Below are positions 1-5,713 of a DNA stretch of 6,418 nt, piece after piece. The number at the start of each line of letters is the position of its first letter. The stretch's first letter is position 1. Location: positions 1 through 6,418 of the forward strand of contig JAUSOA010000151.1 in assembly GCA_030656435.1 (NCBI GenBank), in the 5' to 3' direction. Origin of the DNA: Acholeplasmataceae bacterium. GTDB lineage: Bacteria > Bacillota_I > Bacilli_A > Acholeplasmatales > Acholeplasmataceae. The position numbers were made by a program, and so were the translations under genes. The notes under the pieces were generated by a model. That model was given only the letters and a program-made list of their open reading frames with translations. It searched no databases and was not told where the DNA came from.

Positions 1-1248
1 TTGATGGGTTGATCCATCCTCACCAACGATACCTGCGCGGTCAATTCCAAATACAACATGATGATTGGATCTAGCAATATCATTTAAGATTTGATCAAAT
101 GCTCTTTGAGCGAAAGTTGCATACAGTGGAAGAAATACAGGAACACCTTGATGTGCCATTGAAGCAGCCATGGTTGCTGCATGTTCTTCTGCGATACCAA
201 CATCAATATACCGGTCATTAAATTGAGCTGCAAAGTTAGAAAATTGCGCTCCAACCTCCATCGCTGGCATAATTACAAATGTCTTGATATGCTTTTGAAG
301 TTCTACCATATTGAGACAGATGAGTTCACTCCATGAAATACCATATTTCTTTCCATTTGATGGTTTAGATACACCATGGAAGGTTCCAATTTTATCATTT
401 TCTGCTTCGATATGTCCCTTACCCTTTTCGGTAATAATATGAAGCACGACTGATTTCTTAATCTTTTGAATACGCTTTAAACTATAAATTAACCCCTTGA
501 TATCATGACCATCTATAGGTCCGATATACATATACCCTAAGTCTTCAAATATATTTTGTCTCTGCAAAAATCCTCTTAATCCTCTTTTAATTCTGCCTAA
601 AAATCTGACGATAAATCCAGGGAGTATCGTTGCCCAAACTCGCTTCCATTTAATCACGATTTTCATAGAACGGAACTTTGTTAATGCCTTAGAAAAGGAT
701 CCAACACTCTTCGAGATACTCATCTCATTATCGTTAAGGATAACAATACCTCTTTTATTGGCGTCACTGCCTAAAAGATTGAGTGCCTCAAAGGCCATTC
801 CATTCGTGATGGATGCATCACCAATCACTGCAATTCCTTCCCCCAATTCACTTTTGACATGCTTTGCATATAATACGCCTAATAAAGCGGATAATGCAGT
901 TCCAGCATGACCAGATTCCCATTGATCATGAATCGATTCCTTATAGTTAATGTATCCTGATAAGCCACTCGTATGTCTTAAGGTGTCGAATTCATTGATT
1001 CTTCCTGTTAATATCTTGTGTGTATAGGCTTGATGACCTACATCATAAATGATGACATCATCTGGACTATTAAAAACGTAGTGAAGTGCAATAATTAATT
1101 CTACGGTACCAAGGTTTGAGCTTAAATGACCACCAGTCTTGGTGATTGAATCAATTAGAAACAAGCGGATGTCGTCCGCTAGTTTTCTTAATTCCTTTGG
1201 ATTCAATTTTTTTAGAAAGCTAGGATCCTTGATGTCGTATAAATTCAT
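1..1248 (-). CDS. dxs: 1-deoxy-D-xylulose-5-phosphate synthase, 3' end cut off by window edge
   Basis: This thiamine-diphosphate enzyme condenses pyruvate and glyceraldehyde 3-phosphate to 1-deoxy-D-xylulose 5-phosphate, the first step of the MEP isoprenoid pathway and a source for thiamine and pyridoxal. My own translation gives 416 uninterrupted codons of an expected ~580-630, covering the N-terminal ThDP domain and most of the pyrimidine-binding domain. Landmarks are GGHLSSNLG (39-47, His41), VGHQAY.HKILTGR (70-83), the metal-binding GD...NDN motif (Asp144 and Asn174), GPIDGHD (243-249), the catalytic Glu354 in DVGIAEEHA, and DRAG.VGEDGSTH ending at His415. The Glu354-His415 spacing of 61 equals that of E. 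coli Glu370-His431. Some usually conserved positions differ: GDGA is GDAS, the GHSSTS-type segment is GHAGTA (113-118), and YSTFLQRA is YATFAQRA. The ATG shares one base with the xseB stop (TAATG); the nearest purine-rich site (AAAGGA) lies about 12 nt upstream, so translation is probably coupled to xseB. Identity is secure; activity is inferred. Confidence 0.95.
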   Translation of the reverse strand, partial: MNLYDIKDPSFLKKLNPKELRKLADDIRLFLIDSITKTGGHLSSNLGTVELIIALHYVFNSPDDVIIYDVGHQAYTHKILTGRINEFDTLRHTSGLSGYINYKESIHDQWESGHAGTALSALLGVLYAKHVKSELGEGIAVIGDASITNGMAFEALNLLGSDANKRGIVILNDNEMSISKSVGSFSKALTKFRSMKIVIKWKRVWATILPGFIVRFLGRIKRGLRGFLQRQNIFEDLGYMYIGPIDGHDIKGLIYSLKRIQKIKKSVVLHIITEKGKGHIEAENDKIGTFHGVSKPSNGKKYGISWSELICLNMVELQKHIKTFVIMPAMEVGAQFSNFAAQFNDRYIDVGIAEEHAATMAASMAHQGVPVFLPLYATFAQRAFDQILNDIARSNHHVVFGIDRAGIVGEDGSTHQ

Positions 1249-1433
1249 TATGCTTTAATTTCCTTTACGATTAATTTTTCTGCTTCTTCAAGCATTTGAT
1301 AACATGCCTTGGATAGCTCTAAGCCAAGCTGATACTTTTTAACTGCTTCATCCAGTGGAATATCCTTGTTTTCTAAATCCTTAACAACACCCTCTAATTC
1401 CTTAAGTAAAACTTCAAATGATTTTTTGTCCAT
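1248..1433 (-). CDS. xseB: Exodeoxyribonuclease VII small subunit
   Basis: XseB is the small helical subunit of exonuclease VII. Several copies bind the coiled-coil region of XseA to form the enzyme that degrades single-stranded DNA to oligonucleotides in the cytoplasm. The 61-residue product shows the family pattern: SFEVLLKELEGVVKDLE at the N terminus, a PLDEAVKKYQLGLEL centre, then a second helix with C..MLEEAEKLI. An ATG at 1478 in the same frame would give 76 residues, but I prefer the ATG at 1433. It has an AAGGTG Shine-Dalgarno at 9 nt, starts just after the xseA stop with a 1-nt gap, and places the N terminus where the family normally begins. The extra 15 residues (MALLERKLQ...) look like an out-of-frame reading of the xseA tail. 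The stop shares one base with the dxs start. Confidence 0.93.
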   Translation of the reverse strand: MDKKSFEVLLKELEGVVKDLENKDIPLDEAVKKYQLGLELSKACYQMLEEAEKLIVKEIKA

Positions 1434-1434
1434 A

Positions 1435-2772
1435 TTATTTTTCACCTTTTTCTGTAACTTTCGCTCCAACAGAGCCATCTTTAAATCTAATATTTAACTG
1501 ATCGTTTACTTGAATATCTTTGATTGAGGTAATTACAAAATCTCCTTTAGAGACAACTGCAAATCCCTTATCCATCATCATTAACGGATTTAATGCACCA
1601 AGTGCAGTTCTAAGTATTTCAAACTTATGGAGCTTTATATCCTGAATAGATTCGATATTTCTTTTTAGTCTTAGGTCTAAGTTTTCTCTTCGTTCTATGT
1701 AGCTTTTAATTTTATCTAGTGGACTCTTCATCATGTGATTTAATGAATCAATCCTATACCTTTTATTTTCAAGCTGATAAAAATAATTTTTCTCTAGGTC
1801 TATCATTTTTTTTGATAAATCGATTTTAAGCTGGTCTAACTTCATCTCAGGTGATAATCTTTCAAGTCTTTGATCTAAATAGATGAGCTCTGTTTTTCTT
1901 TGTCCGAAATATTGAGCAGTCTTATAGACGATTTGATCTAAATACTCATCAATTTTCTCCTTAATGTCGATAACATTTGGAGTTGCAAGCTCCGCTGCTG
2001 CAGTAGGAGTTGGTGCTCTTAAATCAGAAACGAAGTCAGAGATTGTAAAATCAGTTTCGTGACCAATTGCGGTAATGATTGGAATTCTTGAATCATAGAT
2101 TGCTTGAATAACAGGCATTTCATTAAAGCTCCAAAGATCTTCAATCGAGCCACCGCCACGTCCAACAATTAATACATCCACTTCATTTTTGATATTGGCG
2201 AGTAGTATTTGACTCCGAATGCTTTCAGCACTACCAGGTCCTTGAACAAGTGCTGGATAAAGATGAATTTCAGTGAGTAAATACCTTCTAGAAACTGTAT
2301 TCTTTATATCTTCAATCACAGCACCAGTTGGTGAAGTGATGACACCGATAATTTTTGGAAACTTTGGAATTGGCTTTTTATGTTCAATCTTAAAATAACC
2401 CTTTTCCTCTAAATCTTTTTTTAACTGTTCATATTTTAAATAGAGTTCTCCAATACCGTCAAGCTTTAAGGTAGAAACTTGAATGGAATAGGTACCACTA
2501 GGCTCATAGAGACTAATTCGACCACTGACAAGCACGTGATCGCCTTCCTTGGGTGTAAATCCGATTTTTTCAGCATCTCTAGAAAACATGATTGCTGATA
2601 TTTGTGCACCCTCATCCTTTAATGTGAAATAAAAGTGTCCTCTTGAATGCTTTTTGAAGTTAGAGATTTCGCCCTTTAATAAAATCGAAAAAAGGTGTTT
2701 GTCACCTTCAAGCTTTGCCTTGATATATTTAGTTAAGGCGCTTACCGATAGATATTGTTCCAAAGAGATCAT
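1435..2772 (-). CDS. xseA: Exodeoxyribonuclease VII large subunit
   Basis: XseA is the catalytic subunit of exonuclease VII, a metal-independent nuclease acting on single-stranded DNA from both ends, with roles in repair and clearing of ssDNA. The 445-residue length is normal. An OB-fold domain starts with YLSVSALTKYIK (7-18) and runs to about residue 105, including GEISNFK and GH.YFTLKD. The catalytic domain follows, with SPTGAVIEDI (147-156, Asp155), GRGGGS (204-209, Arg205) and GHETD (237-241, His238 and Asp241). These positions match the numbering of the E. coli residues important for activity. After the APTPTAAAELATP segment, roughly residues 265-395 are a charged, Leu/Lys-rich region expected to form the coiled coil that binds XseB. 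The C-terminal tail has the family's GFAVV and KDGSV elements. The ATG overlaps the nusB stop as ATGA. The AAGGG before it is too close to be an optimal ribosome site, so translational coupling is likely. Confidence 0.97.
   Translation of the reverse strand: MISLEQYLSVSALTKYIKAKLEGDKHLFSILLKGEISNFKKHSRGHFYFTLKDEGAQISAIMFSRDAEKIGFTPKEGDHVLVSGRISLYEPSGTYSIQVSTLKLDGIGELYLKYEQLKKDLEEKGYFKIEHKKPIPKFPKIIGVITSPTGAVIEDIKNTVSRRYLLTEIHLYPALVQGPGSAESIRSQILLANIKNEVDVLIVGRGGGSIEDLWSFNEMPVIQAIYDSRIPIITAIGHETDFTISDFVSDLRAPTPTAAAELATPNVIDIKEKIDEYLDQIVYKTAQYFGQRKTELIYLDQRLERLSPEMKLDQLKIDLSKKMIDLEKNYFYQLENKRYRIDSLNHMMKSPLDKIKSYIERRENLDLRLKRNIESIQDIKLHKFEILRTALGALNPLMMMDKGFAVVSKGDFVITSIKDIQVNDQLNIRFKDGSVGAKVTEKGEK
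1443..1448 (-). promoter_or_regulatory. Shine-Dalgarno site of xseB (decides the start)
   Basis: AAGGTG on the minus strand lies 9 nt before the ATG at 1433, inside the last codons of xseA. It supports the short xseB start over the in-frame ATG at 1478. Confidence 0.7.
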
Positions 2773-3161
2773 CCCTTAATGGTTTTTGCGATATTGTCTA
2801 ATACCTTATTTGTAAATTTATGTTGCTTTTCATCATCTAAATTGCTGTAAACCTTGGTGAGTTCTACTGCTTCATCGATTACGATTTGCTTAGCTAGATC
2901 TGTTTTTATTAGCTCATAGACTGCGAGTCTAATGATTGCTCTATCTAAGAAAGCGAGTCTATAGAGACTATACTCAAAAAGATGAGATTCAATAATTGCA
3001 TCGATTTCTTTTACCATTTCAATGATCTGGTGATAGATATCATCAGTTCCCTCAATTTCAAAATAAGGAATGAAAGGAAGGGAATCACTCATATATAGGT
3101 CATACTGATAAAGTTGATTCATCAGTTCAATTCTTTGTTCATGTTTTTCTTGATTCGTCAT
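2769..3161 (-). CDS. nusB: Transcription antitermination factor NusB
   Basis: NusB pairs with ribosomal protein S10 (NusE) and binds boxA RNA in rRNA leaders, keeping RNA polymerase in antitermination mode. The 130-residue all-helical product has the family's length and motifs: LYQYDLY (17-23), RLAFLDRAIIRLAVYEL (68-84), IDEAVELTKVYS (95-106) and KFTNKVLDNI (115-124). The N terminus (MTNQEKHEQRIEL) lacks the arginine-rich run that most NusB proteins use for boxA contact, and the usual glycine in the KFVNGVLD motif is Lys119; both are mild departures. The start is supported by a GAGGT Shine-Dalgarno 6 nt upstream. It is the first gene after an intrinsic terminator, hence the promoter-proximal gene of the nusB-xseA-xseB-dxs operon. 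Its TGA stop overlaps the xseA ATG by 4 nt. Confidence 0.95.
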   Translation of the reverse strand: MTNQEKHEQRIELMNQLYQYDLYMSDSLPFIPYFEIEGTDDIYHQIIEMVKEIDAIIESHLFEYSLYRLAFLDRAIIRLAVYELIKTDLAKQIVIDEAVELTKVYSNLDDEKQHKFTNKVLDNIAKTIKG

Positions 3162-3167
3162 ATAGTT

Positions 3168-3172
3168 ACCTC
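3168..3172 (-). promoter_or_regulatory. Shine-Dalgarno site of nusB
   Basis: GAGGT on the minus strand is placed 6 nt before the nusB ATG at 3161, a near-ideal spacing. It supports that start as the first codon of the operon. Confidence 0.7.
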
Positions 3173-3179
3173 ATTAGAT

Positions 3180-3211
3180 ATTGTATCATATATCACCTTA
3201 ATTTTATACCA
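3180..3211 (-). promoter_or_regulatory. Probable promoter elements of the nusB operon
   Basis: Two extended -10 sequences occur on the minus strand between the upstream terminator and nusB: TGGTATAAA (3203-3211) and TGATACAAT (3180-3188). Neither has a good TTGACA-like -35 at 16-18 nt, which is tolerated with an extended -10. The upstream one would start RNA near 3196, leaving a leader of about 35 nt. The downstream one would leave only about 12 nt, with the ribosome site at the very 5' end, so the upstream element is preferred. This is a pattern reading only. Confidence 0.4.
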
Positions 3212-3220
3212 TTACAATTC

Positions 3221-3250
3221 AAAAAAAGCTATCTTTTCAGATAGCCTTTT
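3221..3250 (-). terminator. Rho-independent terminator of the iclR-TIM-kduI-kduD unit
   Basis: On the minus strand the perfect stem GCTATCT/AGATAGC closes a GAAA tetraloop. A G-T pair and A-T pairs extend it, and seven consecutive T follow directly (3221-3227). It sits 15 nt after the kduD stop. The plus-strand reading lacks a clean T-run next to the stem, and no plus-strand gene needs it, so it serves the minus-strand operon. Confidence 0.9.
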
Positions 3251-3265
3251 GAATTTATTTTTTTA

Positions 3266-4036
3266 TTAGCGACCTAGCCAACCACCATCAACTGCGAGAG
3301 TAAACCCGTTGATGTAATTTGCATTATCACTTGCTAAAAACACTGCTGCACCAGCGACATCAGAGGGTTTTCCCCAACGTCCTGCAGGAATACGCTCTAA
3401 GATTTCACCAGCACGCTTCTCATCGTCACGAAGTGCTGCTGTATTATTGGTTACCATATAGCCTGGAGCGATTGCATTACAGTTAATTCCATATTTCGCC
3501 CATTCGTTTGCCATGGTCATGGTAATTCCTTTGACACCAGATTTTGAAGCGGTATAGGATGGTACTCGAATACCTCCTTGATAGGATAACATCGAAGCGA
3601 TACTAATAATCTTTCCGCCATTTCCTTGCTTCACAAATTGGTTTGCTACTGCTTGTGAGAAGAAAAACACTGTTTTTACGTTAATATTCATGACATCATC
3701 CCAGTTTTGTTCACTAAAATCCAGTGAATCTTCTCTTCTAATGATGCCTGCATTATTAATTAATATATCGACCTTACCAAAATGATCCACTGCTTTTTTA
3801 ACTAATTCTTCTAAGCCAGCTTTATTGATGGTAATTAGATTTGCTTTAATGCTTAAATATTTTCTTCCTAGGCCTTGAACAAGATTTGCTGTTTCAGGTG
3901 AATCGACATAGTCAATCCCTACAATATCTGCGCCAGCCTCAGCAAGTCCAATACACATCCCTTGACCTAAGCCAGTTGATGATCCCGTAACAATTGCTAC
4001 TTTATCTTTTAAGCTAAATTTTTCTAATATTGACAT
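3266..4036 (-). CDS. kduD: 2-dehydro-3-deoxy-D-gluconate 5-dehydrogenase (KduD), SDR family
   Basis: KduD is a cytoplasmic short-chain dehydrogenase that reduces 3-deoxy-D-glycero-2,5-hexodiulosonate, the product of KduI, to 2-keto-3-deoxygluconate. The 256-residue chain is a classical SDR: TGSSTGLG (17-24) for the cofactor pyrophosphate, Asp42 at the end of the second strand (which favours NAD(H) over NADP(H)), NNAG (94-97), Asn119, and the catalytic Ser148, Tyr161 and Lys165 in the YTASK motif. SMLSYQGG.RVPSYTASKSG and the DGGWLGR C terminus are what I recognise as KduD-type rather than generic gluconate 5-dehydrogenase. The pairing with kduI supports that substrate. The ATG has a GAGGG ribosome site at 6 nt, and the gene follows kduI by 16 nt. 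It is last in its operon. A different keto-uronate or polyol substrate cannot be ruled out by sequence alone. Confidence 0.92.
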   Translation of the reverse strand: MSILEKFSLKDKVAIVTGSSTGLGQGMCIGLAEAGADIVGIDYVDSPETANLVQGLGRKYLSIKANLITINKAGLEELVKKAVDHFGKVDILINNAGIIRREDSLDFSEQNWDDVMNINVKTVFFFSQAVANQFVKQGNGGKIISIASMLSYQGGIRVPSYTASKSGVKGITMTMANEWAKYGINCNAIAPGYMVTNNTAALRDDEKRAGEILERIPAGRWGKPSDVAGAAVFLASDNANYINGFTLAVDGGWLGR

Positions 4037-4042
4037 GTTCTT

Positions 4043-4047
4043 CCCTC
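4043..4047 (-). promoter_or_regulatory. Shine-Dalgarno site of kduD
   Basis: GAGGG on the minus strand, 6 nt before the kduD ATG, lies in the 16-nt gap after the kduI stop. It is the clearest ribosome site visible in the uronate operon; the two overlapping genes upstream have none as good. Confidence 0.65.
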
Positions 4048-4052
4048 TTTTT

Positions 4053-4898
4053 CTATTTCAATTCTGACATTTTAACGAAATCCATATCATCAAATGTCTT
4101 ATTTTCTCCACACATACCCCATATAAAGGTATAATCAGAGGTTCCAACACCGGTATGAATCGACCAGCTTGGTGAAATCACTGCTTGTTCATTGGCGACG
4201 ACCAAATGTCTTGTTTCATCCTTTTCACCCATAAAATGGAAGACTCTAGTATCAGTTTCCATATTGAAATAGAAATAGACTTCCATCCGTCTTTCATGCG
4301 TATGACATGGCATCGTATTCCATGCTGAGCCTTCACTCAAGATTGTCATGCCCATGACGAGCTGACAGGATTCACATACTGCAGGGTGAACATATTGGTA
4401 AATCGTTCTTTCATTCAAGGTTTTTGGTGCACCCCATTTGTTTGGATTTGCATTTTTAAACGGAATATGAACGGTAGGGTAATTTTTGTGTGCTGGAGCA
4501 CTATTGATATAAAACTTTGCAGGATTTTTTTTATCGATAGAACCAAAAACAACTTGTTTGATGCCACTTCCAATATAGATTCCATCGCGCTCAGCCATTT
4601 CATATCTTTTTCCATCAAGGATTAAATAGCCCTTGCCACCAATATTAATTGCACCTAACTCTCTTCTTTCTAAGAAGAAATCGGTGCCTAAATCTTTGGT
4701 TACAGGTAGACTTAATTCAAAATCAACAGGCATAACACCTCCTGCGATAATTCTGTCATGGTGTGAATAGGTAAACTCTATTTCATCTTTAGCAAATACT
4801 TTTTCGATTAAGTATCTTTGTCTGAGTGTGTTTGTATCGTAATTCTTAGAATCTTGAGGGTGATTATTATATCTAATATCTAGTTTCAAGAATCTCAC
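4053..4898 (-). CDS. kduI: 5-dehydro-4-deoxy-D-glucuronate isomerase (KduI)
   Basis: KduI is a zinc cupin isomerase that converts 5-keto-4-deoxyuronate, formed from unsaturated uronates released by polysaccharide lyases, to 3-deoxy-D-glycero-2,5-hexodiulosonate. Its product is the KduD substrate. The 281 residues match the family length and show both cupin halves. The zinc site is intact: His199 and His201 in MPCHTHERRMEVYFYF, Glu206 in the same motif, and His248 in SWSIHTG. Their spacing (2, 5 and 42 residues) is the same as in E. coli His196/His198/Glu203/His245. The N-terminal IRYNNHP and YDT...LR..YLIE segments are also typical. The start is a GTG overlapping the stop of the preceding gene as GTGA. 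The AGAAGGGA stretch just before it is rather close, and a TTG three codons in (4889) would be slightly far, so the exact N terminus may differ by three residues. Co-transcription with kduD is clear from the 16-nt gap. Confidence 0.95.
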   Translation of the reverse strand: MRFLKLDIRYNNHPQDSKNYDTNTLRQRYLIEKVFAKDEIEFTYSHHDRIIAGGVMPVDFELSLPVTKDLGTDFFLERRELGAINIGGKGYLILDGKRYEMAERDGIYIGSGIKQVVFGSIDKKNPAKFYINSAPAHKNYPTVHIPFKNANPNKWGAPKTLNERTIYQYVHPAVCESCQLVMGMTILSEGSAWNTMPCHTHERRMEVYFYFNMETDTRVFHFMGEKDETRHLVVANEQAVISPSWSIHTGVGTSDYTFIWGMCGENKTFDDMDFVKMSELK

Positions 4899-5713
4899 TT
4901 CCCTTCTAATAATTTTTTGATATATGAAAAACTTGTTTCTATATCATCACCTGTTACACCTTCAAATATTAAATGTGCATCAGGTTTTACTTCCTTAATT
5001 CTTTTAATGATGGTAGGATAATCCATTAAACCTTGACCTAAACCAACTTGAACAAGTTGATTATTTAAAACCTTAAAATCCTTTAGATGAAAGATGACAA
5101 TCTCATCTGCTAAAATCGATAATGCTTCTTCAAATATTTCCATTCTTCTTTCATAATTACCAATATGTAGAAAATTGTATAAGTCTATGGTGACCTTCAG
5201 ATTTGGACTATTGACTTGATCCAGTATTTCTCTTATTCTTTTTGGTGAATATGCAACATGTGCATATGCTCCTTCAATTGCTATATAGCTATTCTTCTTT
5301 TCAGCAACTAAGACTAAATCCTTAATTACTTCAATCACGTCATCCAAAGCCTTTTGTTCGTGATTTTCCTCTACATAGCCCCATGGACTACCCATGAGTG
5401 AGCCTGTCTCTGTCCCAACGTACTTAGCATTCAACGAAAAGGCGATTTCTAGATGTTTTTTAAAATAATCGATACCTTGAGTCACTTCTCTTGGATCAGG
5501 ATGCACTGGATTGAAATAAGCACCAAGCATCATAATCATTGGAGTCGTAAAATGCTTTTTGATTAAATTTAGATCATTGAAATCAAGTTCTGTATCAAAT
5601 GCCTTCTTAAAGACCAACTGAACACCATCAAACCCATAATCAACTACCTTTTCGGATAAAGCTTGAGCGCTCATCTTTCCGATATCATGGGCACGTATGC
5701 CAACCCTATTCAT
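4895..5713 (-). CDS. Sugar phosphate isomerase/epimerase-like TIM-barrel protein of the kdu operon
   Basis: This 272-residue protein has the xylose-isomerase-like TIM-barrel fold (AP-endonuclease family 2 superfamily), shared by sugar epimerases, IolE-type dehydratases and hydroxypyruvate isomerases. The expected divalent-metal ligands are visible at the ends of strands: Glu147 (AIEG), Asp177 (TIDLYN), His209 (FHLKDF) and Glu251 (IFEGV). The first strand reads VGIRAHDIG, and YGFDGVQLVF (26-35) is the usual first helix-strand unit. YVGTETGS (98-105) and the G.G.MDYP turn (226-233) are also family features. There is no signal peptide or membrane segment, so it is probably cytoplasmic. The ATG lies inside the end of the iclR gene (8-nt overlap) with only a weak GGA upstream, so it is probably translated by coupling. 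The stop overlaps kduI. Co-translation with kduI and kduD suggests a step on an uronate or its keto-derivative, such as an epimerase or isomerase. The substrate is not deducible from the sequence, so I give no gene symbol. Confidence 0.85.
   Translation of the reverse strand: MNRVGIRAHDIGKMSAQALSEKVVDYGFDGVQLVFKKAFDTELDFNDLNLIKKHFTTPMIMMLGAYFNPVHPDPREVTQGIDYFKKHLEIAFSLNAKYVGTETGSLMGSPWGYVEENHEQKALDDVIEVIKDLVLVAEKKNSYIAIEGAYAHVAYSPKRIREILDQVNSPNLKVTIDLYNFLHIGNYERRMEIFEEALSILADEIVIFHLKDFKVLNNQLVQVGLGQGLMDYPTIIKRIKEVKPDAHLIFEGVTGDDIETSFSYIKKLLEGK

Noticed and set aside
1434..1478. Extended xseB start giving 76 residues
   Set aside because: It would overlap xseA by 44 nt. The internal ATG at 1433 has a better ribosome site and matches the usual XseB N terminus.
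3221..3250. Terminator acting also on the plus strand
   Set aside because: The plus-strand side has CTTTTGAATTTATTT after the stem, not a clean T-run, and there is no plus-strand gene to terminate.
4037..4052. KdgR-type operator within the uronate operon
   Set aside because: The gap before kduD is only 16 nt and is filled by the ribosome site; I found no convincing palindrome there or in 3162-3265 apart from the terminator stem.
4415..4618. Minus-strand 67-codon frame inside kduI
   Set aside because: It is an alternative frame within a gene with clear KduI motifs and intact length; there is no sign of a frameshift.
4386..4625. Plus-strand open reading frame of 79 codons
   Set aside because: It lies wholly antisense to kduI, has no family resemblance or ribosome site that I can see, and its composition is what an antisense frame would give.
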